From: an uncultured Christensenellaceae bacterium | GTDB taxonomy: Bacteria > Bacillota > Clostridia > Christensenellales > Aristaeellaceae | NCBI GenBank assembly: GCA_905234985.1 | Contig: CAJOJQ010000005.1 | Span: forward strand, 1-64,000 | Direction of reading: 5' to 3' | Length of the DNA stretch: 64,000 bases | Shown here: positions 1 through 8,906 of the stretch, in pieces | How the letters are laid out: every line of letters starts with the position of its first letter | Numbering within the stretch: the stretch's first letter is position 1 | Translations under genes and position numbers: made by a program | Notes under the pieces: generated by a model | Databases searched by the model: none | Seen by the model: the letters and a program-made list of their open reading frames with translations, nothing else | Told to the model about the DNA's origin: nothing

Positions 1-37
1 CCAATAGTGCTGTCACTATTGTAGGGCATATAGTCGG

Positions 38-91
38 GTGGCTCAAATATTCGCTGGCATTTTAGCGAATGTGGCTCAAGTACATTTTAGC
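38..91. repeat. Short direct repeats resembling an insertion-sequence end
   Basis: The nonamer GTGGCTCAA occurs at 38-46 and 71-79, and each copy is followed by CATTTTAGC (58-66 and 83-91). An inverted repeat ATTCGCT/AGCGAAT lies between them, and a second hairpin AATAGTG/CACTATT lies at 3-20. Multiple short repeats of this kind are typical of transposon ends, and GGCTCAA-type repeats recall IS21-family termini. No transposase is visible because the window stops here. The family guess is from memory and weak. Confidence 0.35.
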
Positions 92-111
92 ATTCACAGC
101 GAAGAATCCGC

Positions 112-1131
112 TTACCTGTTCGCGTACATCCGCTGATAATACTTCTGATATTCGCCGCTGATGATTTCCTTCCACCAGGATTGGTTCTCCAGGTACCACG
201 CAATGGTCTTTTTGATGCCGTCCTCAAATTTGGTTTCCGGCAGCCATCCCAGCGCATTGTGGATTTTCGTGGGATCAATGGCATAGCGAAGATCGTGCCC
301 TTTTCGATCGGTCACGAAAGAAATCAAATCCTCGCTCTTATCCAGGGCGTACACGATCAGTTTCACGATATCAATGTTCCGCATTTCGTTGTGTCCGCCC
401 ACATTGTAGACCTCGCCGACCTTTCCGTTTCTTACGATCAAGTCGATGGCCTTGCAATGATCCTCCACATACAGCCAGTCCCGCACGTTCAGCCCTTCGC
501 CGTACACCGGCAGGGGCTTATCATGCAGCGCATTGATAATCATGAGCGGGATCAGCTTTTCGGGAAATTGATAGGGACCATAGTTGTTGGAGCAGCGGGA
601 AATGGTAACGGGCAAGCCGTAGGTACGGTGATAAGCCATCACCAGCAGATCGGCGGACGCTTTGGAAGAGCTGTACGGCGAGGATGTATGAATCGGCGTT
701 TCTTCCGTGAAAAACAGATCCGGACGATCCAGGGGAAGGTCGCCGTACACCTCGTCGGTGCCCACCTGATGGAAACGCTGAATCCCGTATTTCCGGCAGG
801 CGTCCATCAAAACAGAAGTGCCGATGATGTTGGTTTGCAGGAAAACGGAAGGGTTTTCAATGCTCCGATCCACATGGCTTTCGGCAGCGAAATTGATCAC
901 CACGTCCGGCTTTTCTTCCTCAAAGAGGCGGTACACGCCTTCTCTGTCGCAAATATCCAGCTTGACAAAACGAAAATTCGGATAGTTCATGACCGCCGAC
1001 AGGGTGCTTAAATTCCCGGCATAGGTCAGCTTGTCCAGGCAGATCACCCGATCCTCCGGATGCGCTTTCAGGTGATAATAGATGTAATTTCCGCCGATGA
1101 AACCGGCGCCGCCGGTAACGATAATCGTCAT
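112..1131 (-). CDS. rfbB: dTDP-glucose 4,6-dehydratase
   Basis: Converts dTDP-D-glucose to dTDP-4-keto-6-deoxy-D-glucose in the cytoplasm, the second step towards dTDP-L-rhamnose and related 6-deoxysugars. The 339-residue protein has the usual family length. It shows the NAD-binding TGGAGFIG motif at residues 6-13, the catalytic T125-D126-E127 triad and the Y153xxxK157 pair of extended short-chain dehydrogenases. It is the last gene of the capsule locus in the window, 69 bp after capF, and its substrate would come from rfbA about 5 kb upstream. No rfbC or rfbD is present here; they may lie beyond the left edge, or another sugar may be made from the keto intermediate. Confidence 0.95.
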   Translation of the reverse strand: MTIIVTGGAGFIGGNYIYYHLKAHPEDRVICLDKLTYAGNLSTLSAVMNYPNFRFVKLDICDREGVYRLFEEEKPDVVINFAAESHVDRSIENPSVFLQTNIIGTSVLMDACRKYGIQRFHQVGTDEVYGDLPLDRPDLFFTEETPIHTSSPYSSSKASADLLVMAYHRTYGLPVTISRCSNNYGPYQFPEKLIPLMIINALHDKPLPVYGEGLNVRDWLYVEDHCKAIDLIVRNGKVGEVYNVGGHNEMRNIDIVKLIVYALDKSEDLISFVTDRKGHDLRYAIDPTKIHNALGWLPETKFEDGIKKTIAWYLENQSWWKEIISGEYQKYYQRMYANR

Positions 1132-1200
1132 GATCAGTGCCTCTCTTTTCTTTTAGCCAGCCAAGCTGACAATACGCTTTATTCCTGCCCGTTTCCGGTC

Positions 1201-2436
1201 TTATACTTTTTCAAAGAAAGTATCCGGATGGGCCGGATCAAACATTTCGTTGGCCCACATCACTGTGACCAGGTTTTCCGTATCAGATAGATTGATGATA
1301 TTGTGGGTGTAGCCCGGCAGCATGTGAACGGCCTGGATACGGTCGCCAGACACTTCAAATTCGATCACTTCATCCGTGCCGATCCTCCGTTTCTGAATCA
1401 GCCCGTGACCGGACACCACAATAAAAAATTCCCATTTGCTGTTATGCCAATGCTGTCCTTTGGTGATGCCCGGCTTGGAGATATTTACCGAAAACTGACC
1501 GTGATCCGCCGTTTTCAAAAGCTCCGTAAAGCTGCCCCGGTCGTCGCAGTTCATTTTGAGATCAAAAGCGACCTTCTCCTTGGGCAGATAGGACAGATAC
1601 ATGGAATAGAGCTTTTTCTCGAAGCTGCCGTCGGGGATGGCGGGCATGACCAGCGTTTGCGGCTGATCGTGGAAGGTGTGCAGCAGCTCCACGATGCGGC
1701 CCAGGGTGGCCTTGTGCGTGACGGGCGCATAGCAATAACGCCCGTTTTCCATAGGCCGGGGCGTCAGGCCGTCATACGTTACGCCATCGACGGTTTCTCC
1801 TGCTTTCGGATATTCTGCCCGGTGCGGATGTCCTTCCAACGCGTCATACATTTCTTCGATCAGGTCGTCGATGAAAAGCATTTCCAGCTCTACGGACGGG
1901 TCGTTGACGGTGATCGGCAGCTCATGGGCGATGTTGTGGCAGAACGTGCCTACAGCGCTGTTATAGTTGGGCCGCACCCACTTGCCTACCAGATTGGGGA
2001 AGCGGTACACATACACCGGCGCGCCGATATCATCGGCATATTGGAAGAACAATTCCTCTCCGTCCCGCTTGGAAAGGCCGTATTCGGACGTACCGAAACG
2101 CCCCGCCAACGTCGCCTGCAAAGAACTGGACAGCATCACGGGACACTTGTTGCCGTGCCTTTTCAGCGCATTCAGCAGTTTAGACGCGAAACCATAGTTC
2201 CCCGCTTTGAAATCCGCCGGGTCTTTGGGCCGGTTTACCCCTGCCAGATTGAACACGAAATCGCAGTCCGCGCAAAAAGCGCCCAGCTGTTCGGGCGTAT
2301 TCTCCATATCGTATTCGTAGATACGATCAATGTGGATGTTTGGCCGCGTCCTGTTCTTCCCATCCCTGATATTTTTCAGGTTTTCCACCAGGTTTCTGCC
2401 CACGAAACCCGCGGAACCGGTCACAAGGATGTTCAT
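1201..2436 (-). CDS. capF: UDP-2-acetamido-2,6-dideoxy-hexulose reductase (CapF/FnlB type)
   Basis: Two-domain enzyme of UDP-N-acetyl-L-fucosamine synthesis. An N-terminal extended SDR domain (TGSAGFVG near residue 6, then YGLSKRDGE with the YxxxK pair) is followed by a C-terminal cupin domain (about residues 285-411, with WHNSKWEFF and HMLPGYTHN). This SDR plus cupin layout is diagnostic of CapF/FnlB/WbjC. The ATG at 2436 is preferred over the in-frame start 15 bp upstream: it overlaps the capG stop codon as ATGA and has GGAGAAAAG about 9 nt before it. It acts between CapE and CapG although it is placed last of the three. Confidence 0.92.
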   Translation of the reverse strand: MNILVTGSAGFVGRNLVENLKNIRDGKNRTRPNIHIDRIYEYDMENTPEQLGAFCADCDFVFNLAGVNRPKDPADFKAGNYGFASKLLNALKRHGNKCPVMLSSSLQATLAGRFGTSEYGLSKRDGEELFFQYADDIGAPVYVYRFPNLVGKWVRPNYNSAVGTFCHNIAHELPITVNDPSVELEMLFIDDLIEEMYDALEGHPHRAEYPKAGETVDGVTYDGLTPRPMENGRYCYAPVTHKATLGRIVELLHTFHDQPQTLVMPAIPDGSFEKKLYSMYLSYLPKEKVAFDLKMNCDDRGSFTELLKTADHGQFSVNISKPGITKGQHWHNSKWEFFIVVSGHGLIQKRRIGTDEVIEFEVSGDRIQAVHMLPGYTHNIINLSDTENLVTVMWANEMFDPAHPDTFFEKV

Positions 2437-3611
2437 ACGTCTTTTCTCCACACCATCTTATTGACCACGCCGACGTAGGACTGGATGATCTTGACGACCT
2501 TGTCGGACACGTTGATGTCCGTGTAGTCCGGCACAGGAACCGCGCCGCCGTTCTTTTCTTCCTTCACCATCTCCACCGCCGTATCGACCGCCTGGAGCAA
2601 GCCCTTCGTGTCAATGCCGGACAGGATAAAGCAGGCCTTGTCCAGCGCCTCCGGGCGCTCTGTGGATGTGCGGATGCACACGGCCGGGATGGGATGCCCG
2701 ATCGACGCAAAAAAGCTGCTTTCCTCCGGAAGCGTTCCGGAATCGCTGACCACGCAGAAGGCGTTCATTTGCAGGCAGTTGTAGTCATGGAAGCCCAGTG
2801 GTTCATGCCGAATGACACGGGGATCCAGCTTGAAGCCGGACGCCTCCAGCCGTTTCCTGCTCCGCGGATGGCAGGAATACAGGATCGGCATATCGTACTT
2901 TTCCGCCATGCGGTTGATGGCCGTGAAAAGAGAAGTGAAGTTCTTTTCGGTGTCGATATTCTCCTCCCGATGGGCGGACAGCAGGATATACCGCTTCTTT
3001 TCCAGGCCCAGCCGGGCATGCACATCTGACGCTTGAATCGCCGCCAGGTTCTCCGTCAGCACCTCCGCCATGGGGCTTCCGGTCACATAGGTGCGTTCCC
3101 TGGGCAGGCCGCAGTCGGCGAGGTATCTGCGGGCGTGTTCGGAATAAGCCATGTTCACATCGGAAATGATGTCCACGATGCGGCGGTTCGTTTCCTCCGG
3201 CAGGCATTCATCCTTGCAGCGGTTCCCCGCTTCCATGTGGAAAATGGGGATGTGCAGCCGCTTCGCGCCAATGACGCTCAGGCAGGAGTTGGTGTCGCCC
3301 AGCACCAGCACGGCGTCTGGCTGCTTGGTCACCATCAGCTGATAGCTCTTGGCGATGATATTGCCCATGGTTTCCCCAAGGTCAGCGCCCACGGCGTCCA
3401 GATAGATTTCGGGATCGTCGAGCTTCAAATCCCGGAAAAAAACGCCGTTCAGGTTATAATCATAGTTTTGCCCCGTGTGGGCAAGGATTGTGTCAAAGTA
3501 TTTCCGGCATTTCCTGATCACGGCCGCTAAACGAATGATTTCCGGCCGCGTTCCCACGATGATCAGCAGCTTCAGTTTTCCGTTTTCTTTCCAATTTGGG
3601 TATTCCATCAT
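2433..3611 (-). CDS. capG: UDP-N-acetyl sugar 2-epimerase (CapG/WecB family), UDP-L-FucNAc synthase
   Basis: Member of the non-hydrolysing UDP-GlcNAc 2-epimerase family, 392 residues. Visible family motifs are VGTRPEIIRLA near residue 19, HTGQNYD, the nucleotide-site LGDTNS, FHMEAGNRC, SAHREENID and SDSGTLPEES. General WecB enzymes make UDP-ManNAc. Because capE and capF flank it, the expected reaction is the last C-2 epimerisation that yields UDP-N-acetyl-L-fucosamine. It has a clear GGAGGAAAAG site and a 4-bp overlap with capF, so the two are probably translationally coupled. Confidence 0.9.
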   Translation of the reverse strand: MMEYPNWKENGKLKLLIIVGTRPEIIRLAAVIRKCRKYFDTILAHTGQNYDYNLNGVFFRDLKLDDPEIYLDAVGADLGETMGNIIAKSYQLMVTKQPDAVLVLGDTNSCLSVIGAKRLHIPIFHMEAGNRCKDECLPEETNRRIVDIISDVNMAYSEHARRYLADCGLPRERTYVTGSPMAEVLTENLAAIQASDVHARLGLEKKRYILLSAHREENIDTEKNFTSLFTAINRMAEKYDMPILYSCHPRSRKRLEASGFKLDPRVIRHEPLGFHDYNCLQMNAFCVVSDSGTLPEESSFFASIGHPIPAVCIRTSTERPEALDKACFILSGIDTKGLLQAVDTAVEMVKEEKNGGAVPVPDYTDINVSDKVVKIIQSYVGVVNKMVWRKDV

Positions 3612-3630
3612 CGTTTCTTTTCCTCCGCGC

Positions 3631-4695
3631 TTACGTTTCGACAGCGTGGGGGCGGCCCTCCAATTCTTCCCGCACGTAATCCGTGGTCATGATCTTCTTC
3701 ACAACGCCGTCCACGTCGAGCCGGTTTGTGTTGTGGCTGGTATACGCCTCGTCCGCCTCGGTCAGCACGTTGCCTTCCACATAGAATTTATCATAATTCA
3801 GGCTGCGCCCGTCGGGTGAAATGCGGAAATAATTGCCCATATCCGTGCTGCGGAGGCGCTCTTCCCTGGTCATCAGGGTTTCGTAGAGCTTTTCCCCATG
3901 GCGGGTACCGATGATCTTCTTCTCCGTCTGTCCGAACACCTTCATCACGCCGTCGGCAAGATCGCCGATCGTGCTGGCGTCCGCTTTCTGAATGAACAGA
4001 TCACCCGGTTCGGCATGCTCAAAGGCAAAGGCCACCAGATCCACGGCTTCGTCCAGGTTCATGAGAAAACGGGTCATGTTGGGATCGGTAATTGTTATGG
4101 GCGCCTGTCTTTTAATCTGATCAATGAAGAGGGGGATCACGCTGCCTCGGCTGCACATGACGTTGCCATACCTGGTACAAGCCAATACAGTGCCTCCGCG
4201 TTCAAAGGCCTTCTGCGCCCTTGCCTGCACCACCTTTTCGCCAACGGCCTTGGTCATGCCCATGGTGTTGATCGGATAGGCGGCCTTGTCGGTGGAAAGA
4301 AATACGACGCGCTCGACCCGGTTTTCAACCGCCGCTGTGATTACGTTATCAGTCCCGATAATATTCGTTCTTACCGCTTCCATGGGGAAGAATTCGCAGG
4401 AGGGCACTTCCTTCAGCGCCGCCGCATGGAACACATAATGGACCCCGTGCATCACGTCCCGAACGCTGTCCACATTGCGCACGTCGCCCACATAAAACTG
4501 AACTTTACCCGCATATTCCGGATAGCGCGCCTGTAACGTGTGCCGCATCCAGTCCTGCTTCTTCTCATCCCGAGAGATGATCCTGATTTCCGCAATATCC
4601 GTGGTCAAAAAATGCTTAAGGACAGTGGACCCAAAAGAACCCGTGCCGCCGGTGATCACCAGCGTTTTGTTTTTGAAAGAATCGTTAATGTTCAT
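3631..4695 (-). CDS. capE: UDP-N-acetylglucosamine 4,6-dehydratase/5-epimerase (CapE/FnlA type)
   Basis: First enzyme of UDP-L-FucNAc synthesis, acting on UDP-GlcNAc. The Rossmann motif TGGTGSFG lies near the N-terminus, and the polysaccharide-synthesis epimerase signature STDKAAYP is followed by NTMGMTKAVGEK. A methionine stands where many short-chain dehydrogenases have the catalytic tyrosine, as is usual in the CapE/FlaA1 group. The start at 4695 gives a 354-residue protein, close to the family length, and has an AGAGGAAAC site upstream; the longer in-frame extension to 4797 has no family-like sequence. It is followed 19 bp later by capG. Confidence 0.92.
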   Translation of the reverse strand: MNINDSFKNKTLVITGGTGSFGSTVLKHFLTTDIAEIRIISRDEKKQDWMRHTLQARYPEYAGKVQFYVGDVRNVDSVRDVMHGVHYVFHAAALKEVPSCEFFPMEAVRTNIIGTDNVITAAVENRVERVVFLSTDKAAYPINTMGMTKAVGEKVVQARAQKAFERGGTVLACTRYGNVMCSRGSVIPLFIDQIKRQAPITITDPNMTRFLMNLDEAVDLVAFAFEHAEPGDLFIQKADASTIGDLADGVMKVFGQTEKKIIGTRHGEKLYETLMTREERLRSTDMGNYFRISPDGRSLNYDKFYVEGNVLTEADEAYTSHNTNRLDVDGVVKKIMTTDYVREELEGRPHAVET

Positions 4696-4768
4696 GAATC
4701 GCAGTTTCCTCTCTGTCCGCGGAACAATACCGCGGCTTTCTGATCGAAGCGCCGGTTTCACCCGCCGC

Positions 4769-5980
4769 TTATTCTTCAATCCCCTCTTCAATCCCAAACG
4801 CTTGATAGAGTTTCCGTCTTTCGTATGCTTCCTTGCTCATTTGCGCAAAGTCCAGCTTTTCCCGTTTGCCCGTCAGGATGCGAACGCCATACCGGGCCAC
4901 CGAATACACCATGCCGAAAAAGAGCAACACTTTATTCTTCTGCGTCCGGGGCCAATGGTATTCCACAGCGTTCCGCAGAGTGGCCATCATATTGCCAATG
5001 CCGCTTCTGTGCCCGACGCGAATAGAGAACCCTTCTGATACCATCCAATCCGCTTGATCGAATTCACGATTGAAATCGTAATCGCCGTCGCGCAGAAATT
5101 CATCCATCAGCTTATCAACGGCGTCCGCGTCAACATCACCCGTCCAATCGTTTTTCTTTGATCCCAAATATCGCTCGCACACCGCCGTCAGCACTTGCGC
5201 AAATCGCCAGACGCGCAGGCTTTCAAATTCCTGCTGAAACACACGCCGAAACTCGCTATCGTCAAAACGGTTTACAAACGCGGCCCAGTCGCACAGATGC
5301 CGCAAGCCCAGGCCGCCCGACAGAAGATGAGAGGCGGTGTGAAGCAGGATAATCAGGCCGTGGTGAAAATCGGAGGGGATCACGATCTCCCCGGCCTTGC
5401 TTTTCACCCATTGCCGTTCGCGAACAGCGCCCTCCAGCGCCCGAAGAAAAGGCTCCCCTTCTTTCCCCCGCGGAACGCCGGATATCGCGAAGTGAAGCTC
5501 ATATGAAATCCCGTGCTTATAATACAGCCAATCATGGTGACGCTTCAAGTCCTTTTCTTCGTATCCGTTGGCAAGCAGGAGTTCACGCGCTTTGGCCCTG
5601 TACGCGTCTTCAACAAAAAAATCCACATCCCCCATGGCGCGGTATTCCGGACGCGGATAGTAGTAAGCGGAGGCATAGCCTTTCAGGCACACCGTGGGAA
5701 CGCCGTTTTCCTCCAGCAGCTTGCAAACCTTGCTGTGCGCCTCCATCACGCGGAAGCAGGCGCCGATTCCGTAATACGCCGCGGCACGCCACTGTTTTCT
5801 TGCTTTTTCCGGAATGGCGTTCTTATCCATGCAGAAATAGCATATGGCGCATACGCCCTGCGCCAACGCTTCTTTCAGGAACGCCTGCCAGTCCAGAGAA
5901 GCGGGCGGCGCGGCCGGGCATTTCTCCCTGCGAAGAAACGCGGATAAGATTTGCAATATGTATTGCTGTTCAGTCGTCAT
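4769..5980 (-). CDS. Nucleotidyltransferase-fold family protein (NTP_transf_5 type), function unknown
   Basis: A protein of about 403 residues resembling the uncharacterised nucleotidyltransferases often found in polysaccharide loci. The core reads VPTVCLKGYASAYYY, then PRPEYRAMGDVDFFV, where the DVD carries the acidic pair expected to bind metal and nucleotide, then a conserved histidine region HHDWLYY and LLHTASHLLSGG. It could transfer a nucleotidyl or phosphoryl group to a sugar or carrier, but no substrate is established. The start at 5980 fits the usual beginning of the family; an in-frame start at 6067 would add 29 residues and would place the gene nearer the end of rfbA. Confidence 0.7.
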   Translation of the reverse strand: MTTEQQYILQILSAFLRREKCPAAPPASLDWQAFLKEALAQGVCAICYFCMDKNAIPEKARKQWRAAAYYGIGACFRVMEAHSKVCKLLEENGVPTVCLKGYASAYYYPRPEYRAMGDVDFFVEDAYRAKARELLLANGYEEKDLKRHHDWLYYKHGISYELHFAISGVPRGKEGEPFLRALEGAVRERQWVKSKAGEIVIPSDFHHGLIILLHTASHLLSGGLGLRHLCDWAAFVNRFDDSEFRRVFQQEFESLRVWRFAQVLTAVCERYLGSKKNDWTGDVDADAVDKLMDEFLRDGDYDFNREFDQADWMVSEGFSIRVGHRSGIGNMMATLRNAVEYHWPRTQKNKVLLFFGMVYSVARYGVRILTGKREKLDFAQMSKEAYERRKLYQAFGIEEGIEE

Positions 5981-6088
5981 TGCGTTTATGTTTCCATCCC
6001 TGTCTCTTATGCAAAAGGCAACGTATGAGGTCTTGAAAGTTTCTTCCAGCGTGCGGGTTCTTGTCATCCATTTCGCCGACCGCGGTAA

Positions 6089-6964
6089 TCACGCTTTTCC
6101 TTCCCCCGCAATGGTCAGCAGATACTGGCCGTAATCCGTCATTTTCAATTCATCGCCCAGGGCGGCAAGCTGCTCCGTGGTGATGAAGCCGCGCCGCCAG
6201 GCGATTTCCTCAATGCAGGACACATAAAAGCCCTGCCGGTCCTGCACCGCTTCCACGAATTCCGCCGCTTTCAGCATATTGCTGGGCGTTCCTGTATCCA
6301 GCCATGCCATGCCGCGCCCCAGCAGCGTCACGTTCAGCTCGCCCATTGCCAGATAGGCGTTATTGACCGCCGTGATCTCGATTTCACCCCGGGGGGAAGG
6401 CTTCACGTTCTTTGCGATGTCCACCACCCGATTATCATAGAAATACAGTCCGGGGACGGCGTAATTGCTCTTGGGATGCTGGGGCTTTTCCTCGATGGAA
6501 AGCACCTTGTTGTGCTTATCGAACTCCACCACGCCGAAGGAGCGCGCGTCCTTCACCGGATAGCCGAAAACCGTCGCTCCGGTTTTGTTTTCCATGGCTT
6601 TCCGCAGCGTTCTCGTCATGTCCTGGCCGTAGAATACGTTGTCGCCCAGGATCAGGCATACGCTGTCATCCCCGATGAAATCCGCGCCTAAGATGAAAGC
6701 GTCCGCCAGTCCCCTGGGCGTTTCCTGCACCTTGTAGGAGAACTTCATACCCAGCCGACTGCCGTCCCCCAGCAACTTTTCATACAGCGGCGTATCCTCC
6801 GGTGTGGAGATAATCAGCACTTCCCGAATGCTCGCCAGCATCAGGATGGACAGCGGATAATAGATCAGCGGCTTGTCGTAGATGGGCAACAACTGCTTGG
6901 ATACCGCCTGGGTCATGGGATACAGCCGCGTCCCTTTGCCGCCAGTCAAAATCACACCCTTCAC
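6089..6964 (-). CDS. rfbA: Glucose-1-phosphate thymidylyltransferase
   Basis: Makes dTDP-D-glucose from dTTP and glucose-1-phosphate, the first step of dTDP-sugar synthesis and the supplier of RfbB. It has the [11 protein letters not shown] nucleotide-binding signature at the N-terminus, LGDNVFYG with the metal-binding aspartate, SIEEKP, and [11 protein letters not shown]. The GTG at 6964 is the probable start: GGAGG lies 8 nt upstream and the resulting 291 residues match the family. A TTG 33 bp further upstream lacks a ribosome-binding site. It lies 60 bp after the acyltransferase gene, with a perfect CGCGGATATCCGCG palindrome at 6999-7012 between them. Confidence 0.95.
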   Translation of the reverse strand: MKGVILTGGKGTRLYPMTQAVSKQLLPIYDKPLIYYPLSILMLASIREVLIISTPEDTPLYEKLLGDGSRLGMKFSYKVQETPRGLADAFILGADFIGDDSVCLILGDNVFYGQDMTRTLRKAMENKTGATVFGYPVKDARSFGVVEFDKHNKVLSIEEKPQHPKSNYAVPGLYFYDNRVVDIAKNVKPSPRGEIEITAVNNAYLAMGELNVTLLGRGMAWLDTGTPSNMLKAAEFVEAVQDRQGFYVSCIEEIAWRRGFITTEQLAALGDELKMTDYGQYLLTIAGEGKA

Positions 6965-7023
6965 CCCAGCAGCCTCCAGAGCCTTTACTTCCTTCAAGCG
7001 CGGATATCCGCGTTTTTCATTGA

Positions 7024-8052
7024 TTACTTCCCCACGATTCGGGAACGAACAACAGAAAAAGCACGGTCAAACAGCACAGAAACAACAATTGTAATAATAA
7101 AACAAGTGGAAAGATATAAATACCGGTTGTCAATTTTATCTTGCAATAGTATCATAGGTATTCTTTGCAAAATGTAGATACTAAAAACATGGCTACCCAA
7201 AAAGTATAGAATCTTATTGCCAATTCTTATTTTCATCGTTAATAATATGACAGATGAAGCAAATAATAAGGATAACAGTATATAGCCAATGTCAAGGTCA
7301 AAACGCAAGTAAATCCTAAAGAGAATCAGGAAAAGGGAAACCACTGGAATTGACACGATGAGATGATTTTTAGGCTTTTGGAGAAAAACATCTATTTCCT
7401 TCTTATACTGGGCAAACCACATGCCAAGAGGAAAAGCTAACAATGTATTCCACCAATAGCTCTCCTTGGTAAAGAAAAGAATCGCCGTTAAAGTGCATGA
7501 AGCAACCGAAAATAAAATCAAATTGCTTTTGCCTGGCAAAGATTTGATAAATGAGAAGAAGACAAGCAGATACAGCGCAAAGGTATCAAACATGAACCAG
7601 TTGGAATTGCCAATGCTTGTCCACCCGGTAAACGCGAGGATAACATGTCCGATCGAGTATGAACTTAAGCTCCCTATCGCTAAATCCATAACCAAAAACA
7701 AGCCTACGCAAATCGCAAATTGAACCCAGACCGGCAAGAATCGTTTTTTCAGGAACCCTTTGGTATACCCCCCCTGGTTTTCCATAATCTTCCTATATAT
7801 TCCAAACCCTGAATAGAACAAGAACATGACGACCATGAGTTGTCCGATCCATGAATTGAGAATCCGAAATGCCTCGTCCAACTTATTACCCGTCCAGGTA
7901 ACATAACTCGAAAAATGACTAATGAATACCAAAATGACAAAGATTCCTTTAATCGAAGTTGTCTGCTCACGGGAACAGTATTCAGAATTAAAATGCACGA
8001 AGCGTGCACCATATATACAAATTCCAAATATTAGAACATATGCAAATATCAT
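7024..8052 (-). CDS. Membrane acyltransferase (acyltransferase-3/OafA-like)
   Basis: A 342-residue integral membrane protein with about ten hydrophobic helices. The N-terminal region [17 protein letters not shown] carries the histidine expected in the active site of acyltransferase-3 proteins, and a second family-like stretch, [14 protein letters not shown], follows near residue 85. Such proteins usually move an acetyl or other acyl group onto surface sugars from the membrane. Its place in the locus suggests O-acylation of the polymer or of a lipid-linked repeat unit. Codon use is AT-rich, unlike rfbA immediately downstream, so it belongs to the AT-rich block of the locus. Confidence 0.8.
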   Translation of the reverse strand: MIFAYVLIFGICIYGARFVHFNSEYCSREQTTSIKGIFVILVFISHFSSYVTWTGNKLDEAFRILNSWIGQLMVVMFLFYSGFGIYRKIMENQGGYTKGFLKKRFLPVWVQFAICVGLFLVMDLAIGSLSSYSIGHVILAFTGWTSIGNSNWFMFDTFALYLLVFFSFIKSLPGKSNLILFSVASCTLTAILFFTKESYWWNTLLAFPLGMWFAQYKKEIDVFLQKPKNHLIVSIPVVSLFLILFRIYLRFDLDIGYILLSLLFASSVILLTMKIRIGNKILYFLGSHVFSIYILQRIPMILLQDKIDNRYLYLSTCFIITIVVSVLFDRAFSVVRSRIVGK

Positions 8053-8093
8053 AACAATTCACCGCAGAATTCCTTTCATGCCGCCGCATTTGC

Positions 8094-8795
8094 CTATAGT
8101 TTGGCTTTTTCAATCAGAAAATCTACAACCCGCTCAGAGTTTTTTCCGTCTGTCGAATAATTATATAAATCCCGTACTTCACGACGTTCCTGCTTTAGGC
8201 GATCCACGCCTGTAGCAACATCCTGCACGAAGTTTTCCAGTTCTTCAAGCGTATATATTTTGACTCCGCCCTTCATCGCCGCGTCCATATCAACCGCAAA
8301 TCCAGGATTTTTCGCGTATTCCTCATAATCTTCCCAGATCAAACCAATTGGTTTGTCACAAAGCGTATAATCAAAGTAGATAGAGGAATAGTCGGTCAAC
8401 AGCGCATCGCAGCTTCCGACAAAGCGATAAGATGTAATGTCATTTTGGAGAAAAAAATCATCGCTAATAAAGATAATATTACTGAGATCAAGCGCCTTTA
8501 TTGCGGAAACATCCTGAGCAAAATGGGGTTTCAAAACAACCAGCACGTTGTTTTTTCTTGCGCATTCATTAAGGGCAATAGCTTTTTCAACATTCCATAA
8601 TACTGGAAGAGCATGAATCGAGCCATATTGTTTCCCGCTCTTATGCTGCCGAAAAGTTGGATACCAAACGATAATCTTATTAAAAGAACGCTTTGGGAAA
8701 CAAAAATGCAAATCTATAGGCGGCAATGACAAAACATCATTTCGCGGATAACCTAATACTGCTATTTTTTCTTTTGTAACTTTGTGTTCCTTTCA
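8094..8795 (-). pseudogene. Truncated CDP-glycerol glycerophosphotransferase-like gene (TagB/TarF family)
   Basis: The open frame encodes only the C-terminal half of a teichoic-acid-type polyglycerolphosphate transferase. After the stop at 8793-8795 it reads through LGYPRNDVL, a hallmark of the family that normally lies mid-protein, then VWYPTFRQH, LKPHFAQD, SDALLTDYSSIYFDY-like sequence and PIGLIWEDYEEY. No start codon with a ribosome-binding site precedes the conserved part. A different frame upstream (ATG at 8871 or 8862) encodes about 40 residues and ends inside this region. This fits a gene that lost its N-terminal half by deletion with a frameshift. The full family length is near 380 residues; about 233 codons remain. 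Confidence 0.75.
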
Positions 8796-8906
8796 TCTTC
8801 AACTCACTATTTATGGCCTTACGAAGAAGATCAAGTATAAATAGTTCATCAATAGTCAACATTAAATTCATCTACCTTCTTTAAATGCAAGTCATTAATA
8901 TCTTAA

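Noticed and set aside
6965-6997. Longer N-terminus of RfbA from a TTG at 6997
   Set aside because: No ribosome-binding site there; GTG at 6964 has GGAGG 8 nt upstream and gives the usual N-terminus.
6999-7012. Palindrome CGCGGATATCCGCG followed by T on the plus strand as a terminator
   Set aside because: All nearby genes are on the minus strand, where no U-run follows it, and no plus-strand transcript is expected here.
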